NCBI GenBank assembly: GCA_011525805.1
Contig: WYBR01000098.1
Coordinates: 25,235-89,234 of the forward strand
Reading direction: 5' to 3'
DNA: 64,000 nt
Origin: Vicinamibacteraceae bacterium
Lineage (GTDB): Bacteria > Planctomycetota > Phycisphaerae > Phycisphaerales > UBA5793
Part shown: positions 7,731 to 16,384 of the stretch, piece after piece
Layout of the letters: each line of letters opens with the position of its first letter
Position numbering within the stretch: the stretch's first letter is position 1
Notes under the pieces: generated by a model
Seen by the model: the letters and a program-made list of their open reading frames with translations, nothing else
The model's database searches: none
Told to the model about the DNA's origin: nothing
Position numbers and translations under genes: made by a program

Positions 7731-9194
7731 ATGGAATGTGTGCTTTCTGCGGCTTCGTTGTTTGTGGTCATGGGCAGCCTGACTACCATGGTACCTGCCG
7801 CGCTGGGTCAAGATTGCGGGGCGGCGCTCGACTTCGGCTTTGAGGCGCAATCATCGACGAATCCCGGCGGGTCGGACTGCGTTCTGGCGGTAAGCAGCAG
7901 CCACATTCTTGCAGGGACAAACGAGGGACTCTGGTTGTTCGATCGGGAAGGTAATCAAGTAGATTTTGCTGTTCATGGCGACTTCTTTCCTTCTCCGATC
8001 GATCCTCTCAGCGATCCGATCGTGCGATATGACTCAGAGTCTTCAAGATTCTTTGCTCTCATCATGAGCGGAAATCTGCAGGATCCGGACATCGCCATGG
8101 CCGTTTCAAAAACGTCTGAACCGACGCTCGATCCCGACGATTGGTACTTTTACGAATTCACTGACCTGCCGGGCAAGGTGGACTTTCCCAACATGAGCGT
8201 CGGCGAGGACTATGTTTATGTGACTTGGGCCAGGCTCCAGTCGGAGAGCCGCGAGCATGCCGTCATCACATCGCTGGACAAGGCTGACCTCATCGCAGGC
8301 ACGACGCCGACTCCGGCGGCCAAGCTGATTGACCCCGTGGATGGCCAGGAAACAACCCAGTACTTCCGCGCGATCGGCTGCGTGAAAATGCACGCCCAGC
8401 CCTCCTCCTCGATCGCTTACCTCCTCACGGACTCACACGCGGCGAGCGGGGTCAACACCTGGGTGCGCCTTTACGCTCTCGACGCATCTTCGAATTCCCT
8501 TTCTGAGTTCGTCTTGACGGTTTCCGACTACAACAAGGCACCCATCAAGATCAACTCCGCCGGAACGGACGGCGAATTGACCTGCCATTGGGATTTCAAG
8601 TTTCCCGTGTACCGGAACGGATCTATCTGGGCGGCACACGCCATCGGCCCCGGCGACCCCGGCCAGGAACCCAAGACCGCCAAAGTGCGCTGGTACGAGA
8701 TCGACATGAACGGCTGGCCGGTCAGCCAGGATTTTCCCGAACTCGTCCAGTACGGCACGATCAACCCCGGCAGCGCGGTCAGCGCGTGGTATCCCGCCAT
8801 TCATGTGGATGACGACGGCAATGTCGCCATCGCCTACAACCAGGCGTCAGCGAGTCAGCATCCGGCGATCTACCGGCAGATTCGCAAGTGGTACGACGAT
8901 GAGGGAGCATTGCGCGCCCCGCTTCTGCTCAAACAGAGCGAATCGTCTCCCGCCGGCAGCAACCCCTGGGCGGACTACAGCGCGATGGATGAGGATCCTG
9001 AGTATCCCGGCGTGATGTGGAGCCATCTCATGTGGTTCGAGGGGGAATCCACGCGCAAGACCTGGGTCGCGCGGACGGACCTCAACCAGTCGATGCCGCT
9101 GGCGATCTCGCCGACGACCACGCCGATCATGCGCGGCACGTACGTGACCTTGTCGGTCAAGGGCGCGGGGCCGGGCAACCTGGTGCGCTGGTAA
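7731..9194 (+). CDS. Secreted protein, truncated by an in-frame TAA
   Basis: A 487-residue secreted protein. The signal peptide runs to ALGQ near residue 26. The body alternates short strands and turns with many D/G/S/T residues (VRYDSESSRFFAL, FPNMSVGEDYVYVTWARL), consistent with a beta-propeller-like extracellular domain. A GAGG site five bases before the ATG supports the start. The reading frame stops at TAA (9192-9194) in the middle of a recognisable C-terminal module that continues in the same frame to 9416. The protein is either shortened by a recent mutation or the base call is wrong. It lies 60 bases after the small-protein array. Confidence 0.8.
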   Translation: MECVLSAASLFVVMGSLTTMVPAALGQDCGAALDFGFEAQSSTNPGGSDCVLAVSSSHILAGTNEGLWLFDREGNQVDFAVHGDFFPSPIDPLSDPIVRYDSESSRFFALIMSGNLQDPDIAMAVSKTSEPTLDPDDWYFYEFTDLPGKVDFPNMSVGEDYVYVTWARLQSESREHAVITSLDKADLIAGTTPTPAAKLIDPVDGQETTQYFRAIGCVKMHAQPSSSIAYLLTDSHAASGVNTWVRLYALDASSNSLSEFVLTVSDYNKAPIKINSAGTDGELTCHWDFKFPVYRNGSIWAAHAIGPGDPGQEPKTAKVRWYEIDMNGWPVSQDFPELVQYGTINPGSAVSAWYPAIHVDDDGNVAIAYNQASASQHPAIYRQIRKWYDDEGALRAPLLLKQSESSPAGSNPWADYSAMDEDPEYPGVMWSHLMWFEGESTRKTWVARTDLNQSMPLAISPTTTPIMRGTYVTLSVKGAGPGNLVRW

Positions 9195-9416
9195 TACTCG
9201 ACGACCGGCTGCAGATCGGCGTACATCCCCGCCCTCGATGTAACACTGAATCTCGACACGGCCGAACTCATCGGATCGAGCACGGCCGACGCCAACGGCG
9301 ACGCGTCGAAGAGTTTCACCGTCCCCAACGACTTCCCCCTCGGCGTCGCGCACCTCCAGGCGGCCGAGGCGCAAAACACGTCGGCGGTGCTCGATGTGAC
9401 GGTCTCGGGGCAGTGA
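9195..9416 (+). pseudogene. Same-frame continuation of the 7731 gene after the TAA
   Basis: After the TAA the frame stays open for 73 codons and ends at TGA 9414-9416. The encoded segment (YSTTG, then DTAELIGSSTADANGDAS, then AQNTSAVLDVTV) matches the pattern of the C-terminal modules in the products of 35249-36808 (FGSAVADADGTA) and 62489-63850 (IGTAIADGNGVA). It is therefore the missing end of the upstream protein, not an independent gene; it has no start codon or ribosome-binding site. Confidence 0.75.
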
Positions 9417-9458
9417 TGAACCGCCTCGGTCGAAGGCGGCACAACTCAACGGATGAGA

Positions 9459-9773
9459 TCACCCGCGCAGGTCGATGTGCTCGCCGGCGGGGTCGGGCCT
9501 GCTTGCGGCGGCGCGTTGTGCGGCCTGCTCCGACGCCGCCTGGCGCTGGGCCTTGCGCTTCTGCTGCCGCTCGTGCCCCTCGTCGTTCTCGTCGAGTTTG
9601 CGCACGGCCTCACCGGTCTCGACGCCGCCGACGGTGAGGTCCACGGCATCTTCGAAGCGGCGGGTGCTGTCGGCCTTCTCGCGGTCGCGCTTGGCGCGGG
9701 TCTTGCCCGCGGCTTCCTGCGAGGGCAGCGCGCCGGAAAGGCTCGACTGGATAGGCCCGCCGATCTGGCTCAT
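9459..9773 (-). CDS. Small charged protein of unknown function
   Basis: A 104-residue cytoplasmic protein, start at 9773 behind a weak ACAGGT. The middle has a coherent stretch (FEDAVDLTVGGVETGEAVR) followed by a very charged, helical tail rich in E, K, R, Q and A. It follows the SpoIIE-type phosphatase on the same strand with a 40-base gap, so the two are probably cotranscribed and this protein may serve the same regulatory circuit. I recall no named family. Confidence 0.65.
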   Translation of the reverse strand: MSQIGGPIQSSLSGALPSQEAAGKTRAKRDREKADSTRRFEDAVDLTVGGVETGEAVRKLDENDEGHERQQKRKAQRQAASEQAAQRAAASRPDPAGEHIDLRG

Positions 9774-9813
9774 ACCTGTCAGATCGGCGCGGCCGCCGCC
9801 CGCCCATGAGCGT

Positions 9814-11430
9814 TCATCCGCCGCCGCCCGCACGCCCGAGAACCCGCGCGACGATGAGGGTGATGTCGTCGTACTGCCGCTGAAGCCCCACGAACCGCCG
9901 CACATCCCAAAGGATGTGGTTGAGGATCAGCGAAGCGCTCACCTGGTCGGAGAGTTTGAAGGACTCGGCGACGGCGCGGCAGACGCGCTCGCGGCCGTAG
10001 CGCTGGCGGTCGAAGGTCTGGGCGTCGATCAGCCCGTCGCTGTAGATGACCAGCACGTCGCCGGGGGCCAGGTCAAAGAGGCCCTTTTCGTAAACCGCGC
10101 CGCGGTCGATGCCGAGGACCGGCCCGCCGGCGCGCAGGTCGCGGTACGCTTCGGCGGGATGTTCGCGCAGCGAAGGGCGGAAGACAAAGGGCGGGTCGTG
10201 CCCCGCGCTCGTGTAGGTGAGGCGAAGCGTCTGCGAGTCGATCACGCCGTACCAGACGGTGGCGAACTCGTGCTCGTGGGTGTCCTCGACGAGCGCGCGG
10301 TTGGTGCGGGCCATGATCTCGTTGATGTCGTAGATGTCCATGGCGTGGGCGCGGAGGCTGGCGCGGACGCCGGCCATGAGCAGGGCCGCGGGGACGCCCT
10401 TGCCGACGACGTCGCCCAGCGCCAGGCCGAGGTTGCGCCCGAGGTCGATGAAGTCGAAGAAGTCGCCGCCGAGTTCGAGCGAGGGAATGCAGCGCGCGGC
10501 GATGTCGAGGCCGGCGACCGCGGGCATGCGCTGCGGGAACATCCGCCGCTGGACGTTGGAGGCGAGATCGACCTGCCGGCGCACCTCGCGCGCGGCGCGC
10601 TGCTCGTCGAGGAGCCTCGCGTTGGCGATCGCCGTCGCCACCTGCTGCGCCGCGGCGCGCAACAGGCTGCGGTCGAAGTCGCTGAACCGGCGCACTTCGC
10701 CTGTGTAGAGGCGCATCACCCCCACCGCCTTGCCTCGGAAAACCAGCCCCGTGCTCAGGAAACTCCGCAGCCCTTCCGCCTCAACGAGGTCGGGGAAGCG
10801 CACGCGCTCGTCCGCGGCGAGGTCCTCGACGTAGACGACCTCGCCGGCCAGCGAGCGCGTGTCAAGTTCGCTCTCGTGCGCGAAGACGGGCCCCTTGGCG
10901 AAGTAGCGCTCGCTGAGGTTGACGCTGGCGCGGAGGGTGAGTTCGTCGGTGGCGGGGTTGAAGAGGCGGATCGAGCCGGCCTTGACATCCATGACTTCGA
11001 TCGCCAGGCGCAGGGCGCACTGAAGGATCGACTCGAGGTCGCCGATGCCGCTCAGGGCGGTGGAGACCTGGTAGACGGCGCGGAGTTCGGCGATTCGGTG
11101 CGCCAACTGGTCCTCCGCGTCTTCGAGTTGCACGGCGAGGTCGGCGAAAGCGCGGAGGAGGTCGGCGAGGGCCTCGTCGGGCAGGGCGCCTGGGTCGGCG
11201 CCCTCGGCCGGGCCGGCGACGAGCCATCCCCGCGCCCCGTCGCCCGCGTCAAGGGCGACGGCGACGGCGGCTCCGTCTCCGGGCGGCGCCGCGCTCCACG
11301 CCACCGGCCGCCCCAGCGCTGCCGAAAGGCGCTCGACGGCCCGGTCGAGTCCGCGCAGCGCCCCCGCGGCGCCCGGCGCGGGAGGCGCGGGCGCTTCGGG
11401 AAGCGGCGGGTTGGATCGCTCGGCACGCAT
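9814..11430 (-). CDS. GAF-domain PP2C-type phosphatase (RsbU/SpoIIE family)
   Basis: A 538-residue cytoplasmic protein. Residues 1-110 are Ala/Pro-rich and variable, residues about 115-275 form a GAF sensory domain, a short helical linker follows, and residues about 305-535 are a SpoIIE-type PPM phosphatase. Metal-binding aspartates are visible in GGDFFD (Asp323) and GDVVGKG (Asp340), with a later DG in YSDGLID and DD in QYDDITL. In this family the enzyme dephosphorylates an anti-sigma-factor antagonist and so switches a partner-switching pathway. No antagonist or kinase gene is adjacent. No ribosome-binding site is evident at 11430, so the start is less certain than the domains. Confidence 0.93.
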   Translation of the reverse strand: MRAERSNPPLPEAPAPPAPGAAGALRGLDRAVERLSAALGRPVAWSAAPPGDGAAVAVALDAGDGARGWLVAGPAEGADPGALPDEALADLLRAFADLAVQLEDAEDQLAHRIAELRAVYQVSTALSGIGDLESILQCALRLAIEVMDVKAGSIRLFNPATDELTLRASVNLSERYFAKGPVFAHESELDTRSLAGEVVYVEDLAADERVRFPDLVEAEGLRSFLSTGLVFRGKAVGVMRLYTGEVRRFSDFDRSLLRAAAQQVATAIANARLLDEQRAAREVRRQVDLASNVQRRMFPQRMPAVAGLDIAARCIPSLELGGDFFDFIDLGRNLGLALGDVVGKGVPAALLMAGVRASLRAHAMDIYDINEIMARTNRALVEDTHEHEFATVWYGVIDSQTLRLTYTSAGHDPPFVFRPSLREHPAEAYRDLRAGGPVLGIDRGAVYEKGLFDLAPGDVLVIYSDGLIDAQTFDRQRYGRERVCRAVAESFKLSDQVSASLILNHILWDVRRFVGLQRQYDDITLIVARVLGRAGGGG

Positions 11431-11756
11431 TTCGATATCGCGTCAGTTGGGGGCAATGGTAGGAAGACGCGCGGCGCGACGGACTCATCCCGCGAACCGG
11501 GCGTTCGTGCCGCAAGCCCCTGCGCCGCAGCCCGTTGACGATCGCCGCGGATCGCGCGCGTCGCGCCGGGCCGGTTCTGCGCAGGCGGCGGGGCTAGAAT
11601 CGCAGCCGCGCGCCGGGCCGGGCGACGGGCGGCAAGCCGCCGGAGCGGATAGCCGATGGAGCATTGGCCGCGACGGTCGCCTCGGGGGGCGGCCGCGTCG
11701 ATTATCGGCTTTCAGCCCACTCATTTCGAGCCTTCAGAAGACTCAAGGACCAACCC
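11431..11756. other. Divergent intergenic region, nothing identified
   Basis: This 326-base gap separates the divergent phosphatase and UDP-glucose dehydrogenase genes. A TAGAAT box at 11595-11600 could be a -10 element for the forward gene, but no -35 hexamer stands at the right distance. I see no hairpin, RNA gene or coding frame here. Confidence 0.4.
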
Positions 11757-13088
11757 ATGCGCCTGACCATGGTCGGAACCGGATACGTCGGACTGGTGAC
11801 CGGAACCTGCTTCTCCAACACGGGCAACAAGGTTACGTGCCTCGACGTGGACGCCGGGAAGATCGAACGCCTCAATCGCGGCGAGGTGCCGATCTATGAG
11901 CCCGGCCTCGATGAACTGATCCAGCGCAACGTCGCCTCGGGCCGGCTTTCCTTCACGACCGACGCCGAGCGGGCCTACGCCGGGGCGGAGGTGATCTTCA
12001 TCTGCGTCGGCACGCCCAGCGATGCGCAGGGCAGGGCCGATCTCAAGTTCGTGCGCTCGGCCGCGGAGGCGATCGCCGCGGCGATCGAGTCGCTCGGGCC
12101 GGACCAGAGGCCCAAGACCGTGGTGGTGAAGTCCACGGTTCCGGTGGGCACGACGTTCATGGTGCGCGACCTCATTCGCGGCAAGACCCGCCACCCCTTC
12201 CACGTCGCCAACAACCCCGAGTTTCTCAAGGAAGGCGATGCGATCAGCGACTTCAACAAGCCCGACCGCGTGGTGTGCGGCGTGGAGTCTGCGGAAGTCG
12301 GCGAGATGATGAAGGACCTCTACGACCCTTTCGTCCGCCAGGGCAATCCGATCTTCATCATGGACGTCCTGAGCAGCGAGATGGTCAAGTACGCCTCCAA
12401 CGCCATGCTCGCGACGAAGATCTCCTTCATCAATGAGATCGCCAGCCTCTGCGACGCCTACGGCGCCAACATCAACCGCGTGCGCGAAGGGATGTGCTCG
12501 GACAGCCGCATCGGCAACCAGTTCCTCTATCCCGGGCTGGGCTACGGCGGCTCGTGCTTCCCCAAGGACACGCTCGCATGCGTCTCGATGGGAAAGCAGG
12601 CGGGCGTGCCGACGCGCCTGCTCCAGGCGGTGCATGACGTCAATCAGGAGCAGCGGGCGCTCTTCTTCCGCAAGATCAGCGAGGAGTTTAAGGGCGATCT
12701 GGCGGGCAAGACCTTCGCCTTCTGGGGCCTGGCGTTCAAGCCGCGAACCGACGACATCCGCGAGGCGCCGGCGATCACGCTGATCAACTGGGTGGCGGAG
12801 AAGGGCGGGAAGGTGCGCGCCTTTGACCGCGTCGCCGCCGCAAACACGAAGCGCGAACTCGGGTCGAAGGTGGAGATCGCCGACGACATGTACGCCTGCC
12901 TCGACGGGGCCGATGCGCTGGTCATCTGCACGGACTGGGACGAGTTCAAGAACCCGGACTGGGACGCGATGCGGGCGGCGCTGCGGCGACCGCTGATCTT
13001 CGACGGGCGCAACCTGTATCGCCGCCCCCACCTCGCGGAACTGGGCTTCACGTACATCTCGATCGGCAGGCACGCGGTGAGGCCGTAG
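11757..13088 (+). CDS. ugd: UDP-glucose 6-dehydrogenase
   Basis: A 443-residue enzyme that oxidises UDP-glucose to UDP-glucuronate with two NAD+, feeding surface polysaccharide synthesis. The N-terminal Rossmann fold shows GTGYVG at residues 7-12; the catalytic cysteine is Cys267 in GYGGSCFPKD; the C-terminal UDP-binding domain includes FWGLAFKPRTDDIREAP. Length matches the family. The ATG at 11757 begins exactly at the Rossmann strand; the frame continues upstream but has no homology there. It is a stand-alone gene followed by a MITE-like inverted repeat. Confidence 0.97.
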   Translation: MRLTMVGTGYVGLVTGTCFSNTGNKVTCLDVDAGKIERLNRGEVPIYEPGLDELIQRNVASGRLSFTTDAERAYAGAEVIFICVGTPSDAQGRADLKFVRSAAEAIAAAIESLGPDQRPKTVVVKSTVPVGTTFMVRDLIRGKTRHPFHVANNPEFLKEGDAISDFNKPDRVVCGVESAEVGEMMKDLYDPFVRQGNPIFIMDVLSSEMVKYASNAMLATKISFINEIASLCDAYGANINRVREGMCSDSRIGNQFLYPGLGYGGSCFPKDTLACVSMGKQAGVPTRLLQAVHDVNQEQRALFFRKISEEFKGDLAGKTFAFWGLAFKPRTDDIREAPAITLINWVAEKGGKVRAFDRVAAANTKRELGSKVEIADDMYACLDGADALVICTDWDEFKNPDWDAMRAALRRPLIFDGRNLYRRPHLAELGFTYISIGRHAVRP

Positions 13089-13099
13089 CGTCGTAATCC

Positions 13100-13217
13100 G
13101 TAGGGTGCGTTGAGGCTTTGCGAAACGTACCACTTCGGCCCAGGCCGCGCCATTGATGGACAAGCCCGGTGCGACCGTCCATCCCGGTGCGTTTCGCAAA
13201 GCCTCAACGCACCCTAC
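13100..13217. repeat. MITE-like element with 31-bp terminal inverted repeats
   Basis: Bases 13100-13130 and 13187-13217 are inverted copies of a 31-base sequence with one mismatch (outer end GTAGGGTGCGTTGAGGC). The 56-base core holds a second, shorter inverted pair (GATGGAC near 13155 and GTCCATC near 13178). There is no coding capacity. It sits between ugd and the next gene and could also act as a bidirectional terminator when transcribed. Confidence 0.75.
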
Positions 13218-13271
13218 AACTACTACACCCTCCCGCTCGTTGCCGGCACAACGCCATCGATCAGTGGCGCA

Positions 13272-13277
13272 TATACT
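13272..13277 (+). promoter_or_regulatory. -10-like TATACT box, probable leaderless start
   Basis: TATACT ends six bases before the ATG at 13284, placing the expected transcription start at the start codon. No Shine-Dalgarno sequence separates them. Confidence 0.5.
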
Positions 13278-13283
13278 GACGCC

Positions 13284-13604
13284 ATGCACCGCTTGATTCG
13301 CTTTGCCGCCGTTTCGATTGTCTCGGGTCTGCTCATGGCTGCCGCGCCCCCTTCGGAGGGTCAGGGGGAGCACGGCGATGGTCACGCGGAGGACGCCGCC
13401 CATCACGACGCCGGCATGGAGTCGGCGGCGAAACTAGCCGTACACGAGCCGCCGGCGTGGTACGGCAAGGTGGTGACGGGCGCGGTGGTGCTCTTCGTCC
13501 TCGCGGCGACGCTCGGTTCGATCGCGGTGCTCACCAAGGCCCCCGAGCCGCAGGAGCCGGATCATCATGACGACCACGGTCACGGCGGGCACGGGCACCA
13601 CTGA
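13284..13604 (+). CDS. Small membrane protein with histidine-rich ends
   Basis: A 106-residue protein with an N-terminal signal or helix (residues 1-20), a His/Asp/Glu-rich stretch (EHGDGHAEDAAHHDAG), one transmembrane helix at about 62-84 and a tail of HHDDHGHGGHGHH. The two His clusters suggest metal binding, possibly Zn, Ni or Cu, on one side of the membrane; this is inferred from composition only. The last 38 bases overlap the start of the methyltransferase gene in another frame. Confidence 0.65.
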   Translation: MHRLIRFAAVSIVSGLLMAAAPPSEGQGEHGDGHAEDAAHHDAGMESAAKLAVHEPPAWYGKVVTGAVVLFVLAATLGSIAVLTKAPEPQEPDHHDDHGHGGHGHH

Positions 13605-14442
13605 CGCCGGCTTGCTCGGCGCTGTTCACTGCTGCGACAATCTCGATCTGCTGAACGCCCTGCCCGAGGCGTGCATCGACCTCGTCTACATCGATCCTCC
13701 CTTCAACACCGGCCGGGCGCAGCGCGGCAAAGATCGAAGCCGACCCCCCACGCCGGGGCAAAGGCTCGGCTCTGCCCCGGAGCCGCTCCAGGCCCAGGCG
13801 TGTCGCGAGAGACCTGCCACCTACGCCGACGCCTGGCCAAGTATCGCCGACTACCTCGACTTCATGCGCCCGCGGCTGGTCGAGATGCGCCGCGTGCTGC
13901 GATTGAGCGGTTCGATCCTCCTGCACTGCGACTGGCGCGCGTGCCATCACCTGCGGCTGCTGCTCGACGACCTCTTCGGCCCGGAGCGGTTCGTGAATCA
14001 CCTCGTCTGGTCGTACGGCCTTGGCGGCTCCTCGCCGCGGCGCTTCGCGCGCAAGCACGATGACATTCTGTTCTACGCGAAAGGCGAGGGGTACTACTTC
14101 AGCCCGCCGCGCGTGCCCGCCACGAGCGCCCGGATGAAAGGGCTGACGAAGAAGGCGACGGACGTCCTCGACATCCCCTCGCTCAACAACATGGCGGCGG
14201 AGCGCACGGGCTATCCGACGCAGAAGCCCCTCGCGCTGCTGGAGGTGCTCATCGAGGCGTGCTGCCCGCCCGGCGGGGTCGTGGCCGATTTCTTTTGCGG
14301 CAGCGGCACGGCCCTGGTCGCGGCGGCGCGATCAAACCGGCGCTGGATCGGCTGCGACGTATCGGGGCAAGCGGCGGCGATCGCGAAGGCCGTCCTCGCG
14401 GCCGGATCGGGTCGATCGCCCCGGTCGGTGCGCGGCGCGTGA
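13567..14442 (+). CDS. Orphan beta-class DNA methyltransferase
   Basis: A 291-residue enzyme. Motif IV (DPPFNTG, residues 43-49) comes before the AdoMet-binding motif I (FFCGSGT, residues 242-248), which is the beta-class order used by N6-adenine or N4-cytosine DNA methyltransferases. YPTQKP at about 216-221 is also typical. Residues about 51-86 are a basic, Pro/Arg-rich insertion just after motif IV. No restriction endonuclease lies nearby, so it is an orphan and may have an epigenetic role. The start at 13567 lies inside the preceding gene and has no clear ribosome-binding site; a later start would cut into the fold. Confidence 0.9.
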   Translation: MTTTVTAGTGTTDAGLLGAVHCCDNLDLLNALPEACIDLVYIDPPFNTGRAQRGKDRSRPPTPGQRLGSAPEPLQAQACRERPATYADAWPSIADYLDFMRPRLVEMRRVLRLSGSILLHCDWRACHHLRLLLDDLFGPERFVNHLVWSYGLGGSSPRRFARKHDDILFYAKGEGYYFSPPRVPATSARMKGLTKKATDVLDIPSLNNMAAERTGYPTQKPLALLEVLIEACCPPGGVVADFFCGSGTALVAAARSNRRWIGCDVSGQAAAIAKAVLAAGSGRSPRSVRGA

Positions 14443-14530
14443 CGCCGCCGGGCGGGCGTCTACACTTTCCGCTTTCCGCGAAGCCGGGTCCGCGCCGGCC
14501 TCGCCCTCCAGCAGGTGAAAGGCCAGCGCG

Positions 14531-15730
14531 ATGAAGGTTCACGAGTACCAGGCCCGTCAACTCCTCGCCGACGCCGGCATTCCCGTTCCCCCCGGCGTGG
14601 TCTGCACCGACGCGACCCGCGCCGGCGAGATCTACAAGCAGGTCTGCCGCGAGGCGGGCGCTGAACTCGCCGTCGTCAAAGCCCAGGTCCACGCGGGGGG
14701 GCGCGGCAAGGCGGGGTTCGTGAAACTGGTCCGCTCCGCGAAGGAAGCGGAGGATGCGGCGAAATTCATGCTCAGCCATCGCATGGTCAGCCCGCAGACC
14801 AGCGCCGAAGGGCTTGAGGTCAAGAAGCTGCTCATTGCAGCCGGCGTGGACATCGCCCGCGAGTTTTACCTCGCCATCACCACCGATCGGTCGCGCAACA
14901 CCAACACGCTTATCGCGTCGGCCGAGGGAGGCGTCGAGATTGAGAAGATCGCCGCCGAGCGCCCGCAGGCGATCATCAAGACGCCGCTGCACCCGCTCGT
15001 CGGCATGCAGGCGCACCAGGCGCGCGAAGTGGCGTTCCGCCTCGGCTTCACGGGCAGCCAGGTGGGACAGGCGGTGAAGATCATGCTCAATCTCGCGCGG
15101 CTGTTCGTCGAGAAGGACTGCTCGCTCGCCGAGATCAACCCGCTCATCGTCACCCCGCCGACCGAGTCGCACCCGGACGGAGTGGTGATGGCGATCGACG
15201 CGAAGTTCAACTTCGACGACAACGCGCTCTTCCGCCACAACGACATCAATGAACTCTTCGACCCCACGGAGGAGGACCCGGCGGAGATGCGGGCGTCGAA
15301 GTTCGGCCTGTCGTTCATCAGCCTCGACGGCAACATCGGCTGCCTCGTGAACGGGGCCGGCCTGGCGATGGCGACGATGGACATCGTCAAACTGCACGGC
15401 GGCGAGCCGGCCAACTTCCTCGACGTCGGCGGCAGCGCCACCGAGGAGGCCGTCACCGAGGCCTTCCGCATCATCCTCGCGGACAAGAAGGTCAAGGGCG
15501 TGCTCGTCAACATCTTCGGCGGGATCATGCAGTGCGACCGGATCGCGCGGGCGATCGTCAGCGCCGCCAAGGAGGTCGGCTTCACCGTTCCGCTCGTCGT
15601 GCGCCTCGAAGGCAGCAACGTGATCGAGGCGCGGAACATCCTCGACGCCGCCCGCGGCGAAATCGCCACCATGCGCAGCGCCAAGGACCTCACCGACGCG
15701 GCGAAACAGGTCTGCGCGGCGGTGGCGTGA
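14531..15730 (+). CDS. sucC: Succinyl-CoA ligase (ADP-forming) beta subunit
   Basis: A 399-residue TCA-cycle enzyme subunit. It opens with the typical [16 protein letters not shown], has an ATP-grasp domain over residues 1-240 ([15 protein letters not shown]), and a CoA-ligase domain with [15 protein letters not shown] and the [11 protein letters not shown] motif. Length is close to the usual 388. The alpha subunit gene sucD, normally next to it, is not adjacent here. GAAAGG lies ahead of the ATG at somewhat long spacing. Confidence 0.97.
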   Translation: MKVHEYQARQLLADAGIPVPPGVVCTDATRAGEIYKQVCREAGAELAVVKAQVHAGGRGKAGFVKLVRSAKEAEDAAKFMLSHRMVSPQTSAEGLEVKKLLIAAGVDIAREFYLAITTDRSRNTNTLIASAEGGVEIEKIAAERPQAIIKTPLHPLVGMQAHQAREVAFRLGFTGSQVGQAVKIMLNLARLFVEKDCSLAEINPLIVTPPTESHPDGVVMAIDAKFNFDDNALFRHNDINELFDPTEEDPAEMRASKFGLSFISLDGNIGCLVNGAGLAMATMDIVKLHGGEPANFLDVGGSATEEAVTEAFRIILADKKVKGVLVNIFGGIMQCDRIARAIVSAAKEVGFTVPLVVRLEGSNVIEARNILDAARGEIATMRSAKDLTDAAKQVCAAVA

Positions 15731-15757
15731 GGCGCACGCCGCGAGCACGAAGCGTGA

Positions 15758-16009
15758 CCGAGGCGATACGGCACGGCCACCCGCGAGCAGAACGAGCGCA
15801 ATTTCGAGCATTGGGAGGAGTTGGTCGACGGCGGCCGTTGCTACTGGTTGGACGTCGCCGGCCATCACGGGTGGCGCGCCCGCTACCTGAAACAGGTCGA
15901 TCGCGACGAGCGAACGCTTCGATTCTGGCAGGAAATCTACGACGACTCAGGGCGACTCGTCGAGGTACACCAGAAGTATCCCGTCGATGAAGGGCATCGG
16001 AAGGCGTAG
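15758..16009 (+). pseudogene. Small gene with no proper start, probably 5'-truncated
   Basis: An open frame runs from just after a TGA at 15755-15757 to the TAG at 16007-16009. From about 15785 it reads as a coherent protein ([15 protein letters not shown], then [19 protein letters not shown], then [15 protein letters not shown]). The only possible start codon is TTG at 15821, in the middle of the coherent part and only two bases after its GGAGG. It thus seems to have lost its 5' end, perhaps at the sucC boundary. The stop codon TAG is the first half of the TAGAAT box of the next gene. I do not recognise the family. Confidence 0.45.
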
Positions 16010-16012
16010 AAT
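16007..16012 (+). promoter_or_regulatory. -10-like TAGAAT box, probable leaderless start
   Basis: TAGAAT ends seven bases before the ATG at 16020. It overlaps the stop codon of the preceding degenerate gene. No Shine-Dalgarno sequence lies in between. Confidence 0.45.
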
Positions 16013-16019
16013 CCGAGCG

Positions 16020-16271
16020 ATGGCAGTGACTCGAGAGACCGTGGCCGATCGACTTGGCGCTTACCTTCGCGGGGAGGTTGCGCTGGCGCATCTCGTCGAT
16101 TGGGCGGAGCGGCAGATTCTGGAGAGCGACTTCGAGTCGCCGGCGGTGCGCGATGCAGTGGCCCGGCTCGGACTCGCCGATGTGCGCGCGTTCGGCCTGA
16201 CGTGGGAGGACTGCCAGAGCCTGCTGCGTCAGTTGGGGTACTCGGCTCACATTGACATCGACGCCGCGTGA
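16020..16271 (+). CDS. Small acidic helical protein, possible partner of the preceding gene
   Basis: An 83-residue acidic, helical protein (ETVADRLGAYLRGEVALAHLVDWAE, given here only in part as residues 5-29). It follows the broken gene by 10 bases. The pair looks like a small two-gene unit, and toxin-antitoxin or immunity roles are possible, but I see no diagnostic motif. The ATG at 16020 is preferred over the upstream ATG at 15987 because of the -10-like box. Confidence 0.6.
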   Translation: MAVTRETVADRLGAYLRGEVALAHLVDWAERQILESDFESPAVRDAVARLGLADVRAFGLTWEDCQSLLRQLGYSAHIDIDAA

Positions 16272-16384
16272 TGCGGGTCGCCGACCACATCCGGCGCGTG
16301 CCATCGCCGGCGCACACGTCCAAGACCCGTGCTCACGCGTGGGGCTCGGTTGCGGCTCTCGCACGGCGATGCCTGAATGAGCGC

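Noticed and set aside
9192..9194. Recoding of the stop as selenocysteine or pyrrolysine
   Set aside because: The codon is TAA, which is not used for either, and no hairpin characteristic of recoding follows directly.
9475..11538. 687-codon forward open frame opposite the phosphatase gene
   Set aside because: It is antisense to a clear GAF-SpoIIE protein. Its translation is rich in Arg, Gly, Val and Asp without fold signatures, as expected from the complement of high-GC codons.
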